Part shown: one piece after another, positions 28,165 to 36,823 of the stretch
Numbering within the stretch: the first letter of the stretch is position 1
Layout of the letters: each line of letters opens with the position of its first letter
Assembly (NCBI GenBank): GCA_021826035.1
Contig: JAKBBE010000001.1
Span: 148,484-212,483, forward strand
Direction of reading: 5' to 3'
DNA: 64,000 bases
From: Pseudomonadota bacterium
GTDB lineage: Bacteria; Pseudomonadota; Gammaproteobacteria; Steroidobacterales; Steroidobacteraceae
The notes under the pieces: model-generated
Told to the model about the DNA's origin: nothing
Seen by the model: only the letters and a program-made list of their open reading frames with translations
Databases searched by the model: none
Program-made: the position numbers and the translations under genes

Positions 28165-28602
28165 TCAGCTCTCCAGCCAGAACGTCACTGGGCCGTCGTT
28201 GACCAGCTCCACCTGCATGTCCGCCCCGAAGGCCCCGCTGGCCACGGGCCTGTGCCGGGACTCGGCCTGGCGCAGCAGATACGCGAACAGCTCGCGTGCC
28301 GGCGCCGGCGCCGCCGCCGCGCTGAAGCTCGCCCGGGTGCCGTGGCGCGTATCGGCCGCCAGCGTGAACTGCGGCACCAGGAGCAGGCCGCCCCCGTGCT
28401 CGCGCAGCGAGCGGTTCATGCGGCCGGCAGCATCCGGGAAGATTCGATAGCCCAGCAGGCGCTCGAGCAGCCGGTCCGCCGCGGCCGGCGTGTCCTCGCG
28501 CCGTACCCCAATCAGCGCCAGCATGCCCGGGCCGATCGCCCCGAGGCTTTGGCCCGCGACGCGCACCTCGGCGCCGGTGACGCGCTGGATCAGCGCGATC
28601 AC
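28165..28602 (-). CDS. dtd: D-aminoacyl-tRNA deacylase
   Basis: A 145-residue Dtd. It begins MIALIQRVTGAEVRV and has the active-site motif LLLVPQFTLAADTRHGTRASF (the SQFTL region, with Pro in place of the usual Ser) and the C-terminal GAFGADMQVELVNDGPVTFWLES containing the Gly-cisPro-like NxGPVT block. It removes D-amino acids and misattached glycine from tRNAs. Length matches the family exactly. Same strand as tatABC. Confidence 0.96.
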   Translation of the reverse strand: MIALIQRVTGAEVRVAGQSLGAIGPGMLALIGVRREDTPAAADRLLERLLGYRIFPDAAGRMNRSLREHGGGLLLVPQFTLAADTRHGTRASFSAAAAPAPARELFAYLLRQAESRHRPVASGAFGADMQVELVNDGPVTFWLES

Positions 28603-28683
28603 GCCGTTTTCGCCCGGCTGGCGTCCGAGGTGGCCGCTCCGATAAGATCCGAGACTGCTTTGCGCACTGAGCCGGAGATCACC

Positions 28684-29349
28684 ATGTCGGAACTTTGGCT
28701 GGATTGGTACGTGCGTTTGGGTCGGCGGTTCGCCATGGCGGCGGCCTTCGGGGCGTGCGCGTTGCTCGCGGCACCTGCGCCGGCCCAGCAGCCCCCCGTG
28801 GGCAACGCGCAGCAGGGCAAGATCATCGGGTACACCTGCCTAGGCTGTCACGGTATCGAAGGATACCGCAACGCCTACCCCGACTACGCCGTGCCGCGGC
28901 TGCGGGGCCAGTCGGTGACGTACCTGATGAGCGCCCTGCAGGAATACCGCGACGGACAGCGCGCCTATCCCACCATGCATCTGCAGGCGCTGTCGCTCTC
29001 GGCGCAGCAGATCGCCGACGTGGCGGCCTATCTCGGCGGGAAACCCGTGACGGCCAAGCCGGTCCCGGCCGCCGCGGTGCCCGCGGCGGCCAGCGTGTGC
29101 GCCTCGTGCCACGGCAGCAACGGCATTGGAGTCGCCCCGATGTATCCGACCCTGGCCGGACAGCACGAGAGTTATCTGATCCGGGTCCTGCACGAATACC
29201 AGAGCGGCTACCGCCAGAATCCCATCATGAGCGGTATCGCGCATTCACTGACCAATGCGCAGATCCGCATTGTGGCGGCGTACTTCAGTCATCTGAAGCC
29301 CGGGCTGCACACCGTGCCGCGGCCTTATACGCGCTGGTCCGGTCGCTAA
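28684..29349 (+). CDS. Di-haem cytochrome c (c4/c553 type)
   Basis: The 221-residue exported protein has a signal peptide (cleavage near APAQQ) and two haem-binding motifs, CLGCH and CASCH, each heading a cytochrome c domain with downstream Met ligands in the segments YPTMHLQALS and NPIMSGIAH. This is the c4 arrangement of a periplasmic electron carrier to terminal oxidases. The first domain has GIEGYRN where class I domains often carry GxxG. Divergent from dtd with an 81-base gap. No oxidase genes lie nearby. Confidence 0.92.
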   Translation: MSELWLDWYVRLGRRFAMAAAFGACALLAAPAPAQQPPVGNAQQGKIIGYTCLGCHGIEGYRNAYPDYAVPRLRGQSVTYLMSALQEYRDGQRAYPTMHLQALSLSAQQIADVAAYLGGKPVTAKPVPAAAVPAAASVCASCHGSNGIGVAPMYPTLAGQHESYLIRVLHEYQSGYRQNPIMSGIAHSLTNAQIRIVAAYFSHLKPGLHTVPRPYTRWSGR

Positions 29350-29373
29350 GGTCGACCGGCCTCTGCGACAACA

Positions 29374-29406
29374 CGGTCCGGGAAGGGCCTCACCCTTCCC
29401 GGACCG
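29374..29406 (+). terminator. Strong hairpin after the cytochrome gene
   Basis: A perfect 14-bp GC-rich stem with the 5-nt loop CCTCA begins 25 bases after the cytochrome stop. No T-run follows. It is the first of three inverted repeats in this 230-base convergent gap. Confidence 0.6.
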
Positions 29407-29410
29407 CAAT

Positions 29411-29432
29411 ACACCGGCCGGGGAACCGGTGT
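29411..29432. repeat. Short inverted repeat in the cytochrome-degP gap
   Basis: ACACCGG and CCGGTGT form a 7-bp stem around an 8-nt loop, directly after the larger hairpin. Alone it is weak; its interest is its place in a run of three hairpins. Confidence 0.4.
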
Positions 29433-29544
29433 CGGCTGGGCGCGACCCGCGCCCTTGATCAGTTCACGGCGATGAACGCGGGCCGCCCGCGTGCTGCTCC
29501 TGCCGTGGCCGTCCGTCCCTGCTCCACTCGTCGCTTGCCGCGGA

Positions 29545-29574
29545 TGTCTGGGCGGCCGCTCGGCCGCCCAGACA
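29545..29574 (-). terminator. Strong hairpin at the 3' end of the Do-protease gene
   Basis: TGTCTGGGCGGCCG and its complement form a 13-bp stem with tetraloop GCTC, ending five bases from the stop of the protease gene read on the reverse strand. It probably ends that transcript or protects its 3' end; no T-run is present. Confidence 0.6.
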
Positions 29575-29579
29575 TCGTT

Positions 29580-31034
29580 TCACTGCACGCCGACCGGCAC
29601 GAAGATCCGCGAGTCGCCGCGCTGGATCAGCAGCGCCACGTGACCCTTGGACTTCGCCACGGCACCGGCCAGCTGGGCGGGCGTGGACACCGGCGCTCCG
29701 TTGGCCGAGAGGACGATGTCCCCCGGCTCGATGCCCGCATCCTCCGCCGGCCCGCTCACGCCCTGCACGATCACCCCGCCGTGCGTGTTGTCCTGCTGCT
29801 GCTCATCCGGCGTCAGCGCCCGCACGATCAGTCCGAGCCTTCCGCCCGGCCGCGCGGCGCTGCCGGCGGCCGCCACCAGGTTGTTGCCCATCGACCCGAG
29901 GGTCGCGATGACGTGCTTCTCGGCATGATTGCGCCAGATCGTCAGGTTCACCTTGCTGCCCGGCATCAGGCTCGCGACGCGCACCGGCAGGTCGTTCGAG
30001 TTCTCGATCTTCTGCCCGTTGAGCGCGATGATGACATCGCCGGGCCGGATGCCGGCGGCCTGCGCGGGGCTGCCCGGGTTGACGCTCGAGACCAGCGCAC
30101 CTTCCGGCTCAGGCAGACCGAAGGAATCGGCGAGTCCCTGGTCGACGGGCTGGATGTAGATGCCGAGCTCGCCGCGGCGCACATGCCCGGTGGCGATCAG
30201 CTGGTCGGCGACGTGCATGGCCACGTTGATCGGAATCGAGAACGACAGGCCCATGTAGCCGCCGGAACGGCTGTAGATCTGCGAGTTGATCCCGACCACC
30301 TGGCCCTGCATGTTGAACAGCGGGCCGCCGGAGTTGCCCGGGTTGATCGGCACGTCGGTCTGGATGAACGGCACGTAATTCGAATGTGGCAACATGCGCC
30401 CCTTGGCGCTGACGATGCCGGCGGTGGCGCTGTTCTTCAGGCCGAACGGCGCACCGATGGCGAGCACCCACTGCCCGACTTCGAGTTTGTTCGAATTCCC
30501 GACGTTCACCGTCGGCAGGTTATTGGCGGCGATCTTGATCACCGCCACGTCGGAGACCTTGTCGATGCCGATGACTTTGCCGGGGAACTGCCGTCGATCG
30601 CGCAGCTGAACGGTGATCTTGCTCGCGCCCGCCACGACGTGCGCGTTGGTCAGGATCAGGCCGTTCGGGCGGATGATGAAGCCGGAGCCCTCGCCCTCGA
30701 TCGGCCCTTGCTGCGGCGCTTGGAACGGGAAATTGTGGAAGAACGGCGCGAACGGGCTGTTCTGGCCGAACGGCGCGCTCTGCGTGCCGGCGCTCGGGGA
30801 CTTCTCGATGACGCGGATGCTCACCACGGCCGGGCCGTAGCGCTTGACCAGGGTCGAGAAGTCCGGCAGAACAACCGCGACACCGCCCTGTGTGGCGCTC
30901 GAGGTCAAGCCCGCCGGCGGCGTCGTGGCTTGTGCGGCGCGCACACCGTAGAGGGCGGCCAGCGGGGCGGCACCGATCAGCGCGCCGAGCGCGGCGGCGA
31001 TCAGTGGATTTCGAATCACATTCCTCATGGTCAT
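29580..31034 (-). CDS. degP: Do-family periplasmic serine protease (DegP/DegQ/MucD type)
   Basis: From the ATG at 31034 (GAGG five bases upstream) the protein has 484 residues: a signal peptide, a trypsin-like domain with triad His132 (LTNAHVV), Asp162 (SDVAVIKI) and Ser235 (NPGNSGGPL), then two PDZ domains (about 265-355 and 385-480). A Phe/Pro-rich LA-loop segment (FAPFFHNFPFQ) precedes the protease core. It degrades and refolds misfolded envelope proteins. An in-frame start at 31109 adds 25 residues before the signal peptide and is rejected. Confidence 0.96.
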   Translation of the reverse strand: MTMRNVIRNPLIAAALGALIGAAPLAALYGVRAAQATTPPAGLTSSATQGGVAVVLPDFSTLVKRYGPAVVSIRVIEKSPSAGTQSAPFGQNSPFAPFFHNFPFQAPQQGPIEGEGSGFIIRPNGLILTNAHVVAGASKITVQLRDRRQFPGKVIGIDKVSDVAVIKIAANNLPTVNVGNSNKLEVGQWVLAIGAPFGLKNSATAGIVSAKGRMLPHSNYVPFIQTDVPINPGNSGGPLFNMQGQVVGINSQIYSRSGGYMGLSFSIPINVAMHVADQLIATGHVRRGELGIYIQPVDQGLADSFGLPEPEGALVSSVNPGSPAQAAGIRPGDVIIALNGQKIENSNDLPVRVASLMPGSKVNLTIWRNHAEKHVIATLGSMGNNLVAAAGSAARPGGRLGLIVRALTPDEQQQDNTHGGVIVQGVSGPAEDAGIEPGDIVLSANGAPVSTPAQLAGAVAKSKGHVALLIQRGDSRIFVPVGVQ

Positions 31035-31153
31035 ATCAGCCTCTGCACATCCGATGGTCTGGACACGAACGAATCTGGGGTTTGACGATACCCGTGCAAC
31101 CTTAAGCAACCCTTAAGACCCGGCCGTTGGCGGGCTGCGTCGCCGTTATCCGC

Positions 31154-32113
31154 TCATCCGGCACGGGTGTCCAGCCAGTGCACCAGGCCCTGGGTGTTCA
31201 GTTCCAGGTCCCCGGCGAGCAGCTCCGCCAGGCGTGTCTCGCTCACCGTGCAGCCGTGGCGCTCGGCGAGCGATCGCCAGAGCGTCCAGAGTTCGGCGCG
31301 AATCGCACCGGCGCGGTCGGCCGCCGCGGCGTTGCGCCGCGCAATGCGCTCAAGCTCGCGCACCTGGCTGAGCAGCGCTGCGCCGAGCCGCGGTACGTCC
31401 GTGACGCGGCTGTAGTGCATCAGGTACATCGCCTCGGGCGCACAGGCGAGCAGCCGCTCGATCGAGGCGCACATCTGATCGGGGTCGAACTGCGTCGGCG
31501 TGGTGGTCGGTGTGATGAATGCCCCCGCCGCGCTGTCGAGTTCCCGGTACGAGATACCGAAGGTGTCGCCGCTGAAGATGCAGCGGTGTGCGCGGTCGAC
31601 GAACACCTGGTGGTGCAGCGCGTGGCCCGGGGTATGCAGGATGTCGAATGCCCGCCCGGCGAGACTCAGCTGTTCCCCGTCCTGCGTGCGCCGGATGCGC
31701 TCCGCGGCGATCGGTTCGATCCGGCCGTACAACCGCGCGAAGCGTTCCCGGCCGTAGACGGCCTCGGCGCCCGCGCTGAGCCGTGACGGATCGATCAGGT
31801 GCGGCGCGCCGCGCGGATGCACCACGCACAGCGCGTTCGGCAGCTCGCGCATCAGCCGGCCGGCGCCCCCGGCATGATCCAGGTGCACATGCGTGAGCAG
31901 CACAAACTCAACATCCTCCGGCGCGAGCGCGAGGCGCTGCAGCGCGGCGAGCAGGTACGGCACTGAATCATTGGTGCCGACATCGACGAAGGCCGCCCGC
32001 CCGTCCTGCTCGATCAGGTGCGCCGCGGCATGTCCGGGGTGCAGGTATTCGGTGTCGACGGCGGTGATGCCGTCGGGGTGGTGCCACAGCCTGGGGGTGG
32101 GTAACGCCGGCAT
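31154..32113 (-). CDS. Metallo-beta-lactamase-fold hydrolase
   Basis: A 319-residue MBL-fold protein. The zinc motif is intact: LTHVHLDHAGGAGRL (HxHxDH), HTPGHALHH for the third His, and the bridging Asp in CIFSGDTFG. The region after residue 200 is helical and unassigned. The substrate is unknown; glyoxalase-II-like or lactonase-like hydrolysis is possible. The start at 32113 follows GAGAG; an ATG at 32125 would add four residues. Divergent from the S9-like gene with a gap under 50 bases, so the two may be co-regulated. Confidence 0.85.
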   Translation of the reverse strand: MPALPTPRLWHHPDGITAVDTEYLHPGHAAAHLIEQDGRAAFVDVGTNDSVPYLLAALQRLALAPEDVEFVLLTHVHLDHAGGAGRLMRELPNALCVVHPRGAPHLIDPSRLSAGAEAVYGRERFARLYGRIEPIAAERIRRTQDGEQLSLAGRAFDILHTPGHALHHQVFVDRAHRCIFSGDTFGISYRELDSAAGAFITPTTTPTQFDPDQMCASIERLLACAPEAMYLMHYSRVTDVPRLGAALLSQVRELERIARRNAAAADRAGAIRAELWTLWRSLAERHGCTVSETRLAELLAGDLELNTQGLVHWLDTRAG

Positions 32114-32160
32114 TTCATCTCTCATCTGGCGATGGTATCCGGTTGCGCTAGCATAGCGAT

Positions 32161-34065
32161 ATGACCTTCCCGACACTGGCCGGCCGGGCGCTCGCCGCCG
32201 CGGCACTGACGACATTTTATCTGGCGGCGGGCGCAACGCCCGCCGCCGCTACTCCCGCGGCGGTACCGCTTGCGCAGCAGTTGCGTCGCGCCGAGCACTG
32301 GCGCGGCGAGCGCTTCCTCGCCTGGCTCTCCAGCGGCCAGGTGCTCTTCGAGGCGTACACCGGACGCCAGACTCTGCTCGAGCGTGCGGCCTCGCCTGCC
32401 GCAAAGCCGACGGTTTTGACGCCACTCGGTGAAGGGATCCACGTGGCGCTCGCCCCGCGCGTCGGCACCGCGGTGCTCTACCCGCAGCGAGCGGACGGCG
32501 TGACCGACTGGCAAGTGCTGGCCGCACGGGTGCCGCACCCCCTCGCGGCCGGTCAGGCAATCATCGGCCGGCCGGTCTGGTCCGTGAGCGGGCATCGGGT
32601 CGCGCTGCTCAGCGCGGTGCCGCACGCGGATCGCGAGGCGGTCTATATCGAGAATATCGCGCGTGGCGGCGTGCCGCGTCTGGTGGCCGGTGCCCTTACG
32701 GGACGCTGGCGGCTGCTCGATTGGTCCGCGGACGGTCAGCGCCTGCTGCTCGTACACGACACGGCACCCGACGCCGAATCGTTGTACCTGCTGCATCTGC
32801 ACGGCGGGACGCTGACCCGCATCCGGCTGCCGCCGGCGCGCATCCGCACCGCGCGGTTCGCGCCGGACGGCACCGCGGTCTATTTGATCTCTAACGAAAA
32901 CAGCGAATACGAGCGGCTGCTGCATCTCGATCCGATGAGCGGGCAGATCCGGGCGGTGTCGGTCCCGAGCGACTGGGACGTGCGTCAGTTTGCCGCCAGT
33001 CCCGACGGACGGTATCTCGCCTACACCCTCGATCACGACGGCTACAGCCGCCTGCACGTGCGCGACCGGCGGCTGAAACTCGATGTGGCCGTGCCGCTGT
33101 TACGGCACGGCGTGATCGACACGCTGCGCTTCGATGCCGGGCACCAGCTGGCGTTCACCTTCCAGGCAAGCCGCCGTCCGCCGCGCATTGAGGTGTATCA
33201 CGCCGGCAGTGGACGGCTGCAGCGCTGGCTCGCCGGTCCGCCGGCGCCGCTTGGCGCGCGCTTGGCGCGCGCCAAGCCGGTGCATTTTCCGACCTGGGAT
33301 CGCATCGGGGGCCACTGGCGGCAGCTCTCGGCGTATGTCTACCTGCCGCCGGGCGCTGGACCCGCTCCGGTGCTGATCGTGCTGCATGCGCACCGGGCCG
33401 GTCAGTTCCGGCCTGGCTGGCATCCGTTCCTGCAATTTGTGACCAACACGCTCGGCTACGCGGTGATCGCCCCGAATGTGCGCGGCTCCGGGGGCTACGG
33501 CCGCAGCTTCCGAGCCCTCACGGACGGGATGCGCCGCAACGACGCGGTGCGGGACATCGGCTCGCTGCTGGTGTGGATCGGCATGCAGCCGGGCTTGGAC
33601 GTGCACCGCGTGGTGCTGATGGGGCGCGGCTATGGCGGATGGCTCGCGCTGAACTGTCTCGCCACGTTCGATGGCCATCTGCTCGGTGCGATCGATGTCG
33701 ATGGCATCGCCAGCCTGAATGATTACATCGCCCGCGCACCGGCGGCCGAGCAGGCGTTCCGCCGCGCGGCCTTCGGCGATCCGGGCGGCGGATTCATGTC
33801 GAACTTCCTGCGCCGCATCTCCCCGCTCGGGGAGGTCGGACGCATCCGCGCGCCCTTGCTGATGGTGCAGGGACTGGCCGGTGACCCGGTCCGCGCCGCG
33901 GACGAGCAGCAGCTCGCCTACCTGCTGCGCTTCCACGGCGAGCGCGTTGACCTGGTGACGCGCGCACTTGCAGGGCGGCGGTTTGCGACACCGGCCGCCC
34001 GGCACGCTCTCTATCGGGCGGCCGCGAAGTTCCTGCAGGCGCAGAAGTCACGTCGGGCCAAGTGA
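32161..34065 (+). CDS. Secreted S9-peptidase-like protein lacking catalytic Ser and His
   Basis: A 634-residue protein with a signal peptide (about 1-30), a beta-propeller region (about 40-370) and a C-terminal alpha/beta-hydrolase domain with VIAPNVRGSGGYGRSF, typical of S9 prolyl oligopeptidases. The nucleophile elbow, normally GxSYGG, reads GRGYGG: Gly490 replaces Ser (codon GGC at 33628). The segment that normally reads GHGF near the end is GRRF (605-608), so the His is gone, and the acid region QGLAGDP is shifted. The frame is clean throughout, which argues for a maintained pseudoenzyme, perhaps a binding or scaffolding protein, rather than a decaying gene. Confidence 0.85.
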   Translation: MTFPTLAGRALAAAALTTFYLAAGATPAAATPAAVPLAQQLRRAEHWRGERFLAWLSSGQVLFEAYTGRQTLLERAASPAAKPTVLTPLGEGIHVALAPRVGTAVLYPQRADGVTDWQVLAARVPHPLAAGQAIIGRPVWSVSGHRVALLSAVPHADREAVYIENIARGGVPRLVAGALTGRWRLLDWSADGQRLLLVHDTAPDAESLYLLHLHGGTLTRIRLPPARIRTARFAPDGTAVYLISNENSEYERLLHLDPMSGQIRAVSVPSDWDVRQFAASPDGRYLAYTLDHDGYSRLHVRDRRLKLDVAVPLLRHGVIDTLRFDAGHQLAFTFQASRRPPRIEVYHAGSGRLQRWLAGPPAPLGARLARAKPVHFPTWDRIGGHWRQLSAYVYLPPGAGPAPVLIVLHAHRAGQFRPGWHPFLQFVTNTLGYAVIAPNVRGSGGYGRSFRALTDGMRRNDAVRDIGSLLVWIGMQPGLDVHRVVLMGRGYGGWLALNCLATFDGHLLGAIDVDGIASLNDYIARAPAAEQAFRRAAFGDPGGGFMSNFLRRISPLGEVGRIRAPLLMVQGLAGDPVRAADEQQLAYLLRFHGERVDLVTRALAGRRFATPAARHALYRAAAKFLQAQKSRRAK

Positions 34066-34075
34066 GCGGTGCCGC

Positions 34076-35395
34076 TCAGACCGGCGCGGCGGTGAACGTG
34101 ACGGTCACGGTCAGTCCGCGCGCGTTCTCCCCCGCGCCGAGTTCTACCTGCGCTCCGTGCGCCGCGGCGATCGTTTTGACGATGGCGAGGCCGAGACCGC
34201 TGCCCGGGGCACTCGCGCCCGGCTGGCGGTAGAAGCGGTCAAAGACCCGGGCCCGCTCCGCCGGCGCGATCCCCGGGCCGTTGTCGGCGACTTTCAACAC
34301 GGCCCGGCCGGGTTCCTCGCTGCCGAGGACCGTCACGTCGACTCGTCCGCCGCGCGGCGTGTAGCGCACCGCGTTGTCGACCAGGTTGCGCACCAACGTC
34401 GCGATCGCTTCGCGCTCCCCTGGGATCACCACGGGTTGCGCATCGGCGATGCCGAGGTCGATGTGGCGGGCGTCGGCGAGTGGCACGAGCTCGGCGACCA
34501 CGTCGCGCGCGAGCTCATCGAGTGCGATCGGCTCGTGCGCCGGTTCGGCGCGCGGCTCCTGCCGGGCGAGCGCGAGCAGCTGCTCCACCAAGCGGATCGA
34601 GCGCTGTACGCCGGCCGAGAGACGCTCCATGGCTTCGGCGCGCTCCCGATCGGTCCCGGCGCGGGCCAATGCGTCGAGCTGCAGATGTAGCGCGGTGAGC
34701 GGCGTGCGCAGTTCGTGCGCCGCGTCCGCCATGAAGGCCCGCTCGCGCTCCAGCGCCGAGGAGAGCCGTCCCAGCAGATCGTTCAGCGCCGCCACCAACG
34801 GCTGCACTTCCTCCGGCAACTGCTCGTGCGCGAGGGGTTCGAGCGCGGCGACCCGACGCGCCTTGACCGAGCTGGCCAGCCGCTGCAGGGGTTCGAGCGC
34901 GTGCCCGACGGCGAACCAGACCAGGATGCCGAGGATTGGCACCGTGAGCATGAACGGCTCGAGGGTCTTCAGCACCAGCTGGACGGCCTGCTGGCGGCGC
35001 ACCCGCATCAGCTGCGCCACCTGGATCACGCGGCTCGGCGAGGCGACGCCGAAGACCCGCCAACGCCCCTCGCTGGTCTTGACCGTGGAGAACCCGAGCG
35101 CCGTGTAATTCGGCAATACGGTGTGCGGGGGCGCCCAGATCCGCCGGCCGTTGGCGGTCCACACCTGCACCACGAAGCCGTACTCGGCCACGCGCGAGGG
35201 GATTTCGAGCGGCAGCAGATACTCCACCGGCTGGTCGCGCAGCAGCAGCGCCATCTGCTCCAGGTGGTAATCGAAGAACGTATCGGCCTGTTTCAGCGTG
35301 TTGCGGTACACGACGAATCCGCCGATCAGCCAGACCACCGCGATGCCGCCGAGCAGCCAGGCGAGCAGCCGAGCCCGCAGTGAGCGCAGCGTCAT
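34076..35395 (-). CDS. Sensor histidine kinase (QseC/PmrB-like)
   Basis: A 439-residue membrane kinase with two membrane segments (about 10-30 and 163-182) around a periplasmic sensor of about 130 residues, a short HAMP-like linker, the H-box FMADAAHELRTPLTALHLQLDAL, N-box LVRNLVDNAVRYTPRGG and G-boxes DNGPGIAP and GSGLGLAIVKTIA. The signal is unknown. Its start overlaps the regulator stop by four bases, so the response regulator comes first in the operon. It converges on the S9-like gene. Confidence 0.92.
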   Translation of the reverse strand: MTLRSLRARLLAWLLGGIAVVWLIGGFVVYRNTLKQADTFFDYHLEQMALLLRDQPVEYLLPLEIPSRVAEYGFVVQVWTANGRRIWAPPHTVLPNYTALGFSTVKTSEGRWRVFGVASPSRVIQVAQLMRVRRQQAVQLVLKTLEPFMLTVPILGILVWFAVGHALEPLQRLASSVKARRVAALEPLAHEQLPEEVQPLVAALNDLLGRLSSALERERAFMADAAHELRTPLTALHLQLDALARAGTDRERAEAMERLSAGVQRSIRLVEQLLALARQEPRAEPAHEPIALDELARDVVAELVPLADARHIDLGIADAQPVVIPGEREAIATLVRNLVDNAVRYTPRGGRVDVTVLGSEEPGRAVLKVADNGPGIAPAERARVFDRFYRQPGASAPGSGLGLAIVKTIAAAHGAQVELGAGENARGLTVTVTFTAAPV

Positions 35396-36051
35396 GTGGG
35401 CCGCACCCGGTAGCCGACGCCGCGCACCGTCAGGATGAAGTCCGCGCCAAGCTTGCGGCGCAGACCGTGTACGTGGACCTCCACGGCATTGCTTTCGACT
35501 TCCTCGCCCCAGCCGTAGAGCCGTGCCTCGATCCGGGCGCGCGGATGGAGGGTGCCGGGGCGCTCCATCAGCAGCTGCAGCAGCGCAAATTCCTTCGGCG
35601 AGAGCGCCACGTCCTTCCCGTCGCGCTGCACGGTGTGCGTGGCCGGGTTGAGGATCACCCCGAGGTGCTCGATCGCCGGGGCGGCCTGGCCGGACTTGCG
35701 TCGCAGCAGCGCGCGGATGCGCGCGGCCAGTTCATTGAGGTCGAAAGGCTTGACGAGGTAGTCGTCGGCACCGGCATCGAGGCCCTGAACGCGGTCCGAG
35801 ACGGCATCGCGCGCCGTCAGAATGATCACCGGGAGTGCATCGCCCCGGGCGCGCAGCGCCGTGAGCACCGCCAGTCCCGAGCGACGCGGCAGGCCGAGGT
35901 CAAGCAACAGCAGGTCGAACGGTTCGTTCTTAAGCACTTGCTCGGCCGTTTCCCCGTCATGCACCCAGTCGACCGCGAACCCCTCGCGCCGCAGCCCGGC
36001 GCGGATTGCCTCGCCGATCATGGTGTCGTCTTCCACGAGCAGCAGTCTCAC
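35392..36051 (-). CDS. OmpR-family response regulator (QseB/PmrA-like)
   Basis: The 219-residue regulator has a receiver domain (VRLLLVEDD, phosphoacceptor Asp in LLLLDLGLPRRSG, switch Thr in ILTARD, Lys in YLVKPF) and a winged-helix DNA-binding domain ending VHGLRRKLGADFILTVRGVGYRVRP. The best start is a GTG at 36051 with GAGG seven bases upstream; longer in-frame forms run into divergent rsmG. With the downstream kinase it forms one two-component system in the place where many gammaproteobacteria carry mnmG next to rsmG. Confidence 0.92.
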   Translation of the reverse strand: MRLLLVEDDTMIGEAIRAGLRREGFAVDWVHDGETAEQVLKNEPFDLLLLDLGLPRRSGLAVLTALRARGDALPVIILTARDAVSDRVQGLDAGADDYLVKPFDLNELAARIRALLRRKSGQAAPAIEHLGVILNPATHTVQRDGKDVALSPKEFALLQLLMERPGTLHPRARIEARLYGWGEEVESNAVEVHVHGLRRKLGADFILTVRGVGYRVRPT

Positions 36052-36145
36052 TTCGATGCCTCGGCCGGCGTCGCCGGCACAAATTTTTTTCAGCGCATGC
36101 TCCGGGCCTCTGCCACAATCGCAGCTCTCCGAGGCCGCGCGAGCC

Positions 36146-36823
36146 ATGAGTTCCTCCCAGCCGACGTTCGGGGCGTCCGACGCCCAACACACCGCCCGCC
36201 CGCTCATCCACGCCGCCGCCGCGCTGGGTGTGGCGTTGACGGAGCACGATGCACTGCGTCTGCTGCGGCTGCTGGAGGAATTGGCTCACTGGAACCGCCG
36301 CTTCAATCTGACGGCGATCACCGAGCCGGCCGACATGGTAACGCATCACCTGCTCGACAGTCTGGCCGTGCATCGGCATCTGCACGGTGCGCGTATCGCC
36401 GATGTCGGTACCGGGGCGGGGTTCCCCGGGCTGCCGCTTGCGCTGGCGAACCCCGAGCGGCGCTTTACCCTGATCGATTCGAACGGTAAGAAGGTTCGCT
36501 TCGTCTCGCACGCCGCCCATGCGCTCGGACTGGTCAACGTGGAGGCCGTTCACGCGCGTGCCGAGGCGCTTCGTCCCGAGGTTCCGTTCGACACTGTGCT
36601 GGCGCGCGCCTTCGCGGCACTCCCGGGGCTGGTGAGCGCCGTCGAGCCGCTCTGCGGCCCCGGCACGCGCATCCTCGCACTAAAGGGCAAGTGGCCGAAG
36701 GCCGAGCTGGAGGCGCTGCCCGGGGGGTGGCAGGCCGAGACCGTGCCGCTCCAGGTGCCCGGCCTGGCCGAAGAGCGCTGCCTCGTGATCCTCAGCGCGG
36801 GGTCCCCTTCGGTCCGGCACTGA
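36146..36823 (+). CDS. rsmG: 16S rRNA (guanine527-N7)-methyltransferase RsmG
   Basis: A 225-residue SAM-dependent methyltransferase. Key features are ELAHWNRRFNLTAITEPADMVTHHLLDSLAV, SAM motif IADVGTGAGFPGLPLAL and RFTLIDSNGKKVRFV, all diagnostic of RsmG/GidB. It methylates G527 of 16S rRNA; loss gives low-level streptomycin resistance in other bacteria. It usually precedes parA; here an lrp-like gene and leucine dehydrogenase lie between. Its 3' end overlaps the convergent lrp-like gene by 32 bases. Confidence 0.96.
   Translation: MSSSQPTFGASDAQHTARPLIHAAAALGVALTEHDALRLLRLLEELAHWNRRFNLTAITEPADMVTHHLLDSLAVHRHLHGARIADVGTGAGFPGLPLALANPERRFTLIDSNGKKVRFVSHAAHALGLVNVEAVHARAEALRPEVPFDTVLARAFAALPGLVSAVEPLCGPGTRILALKGKWPKAELEALPGGWQAETVPLQVPGLAEERCLVILSAGSPSVRH

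Noticed and set aside
28695..31085. Forward open frame of 796 codons across the cytochrome and protease genes
   Set aside because: It is antisense to the Do protease and out of frame with the cytochrome; both real genes have full catalytic or haem motifs.
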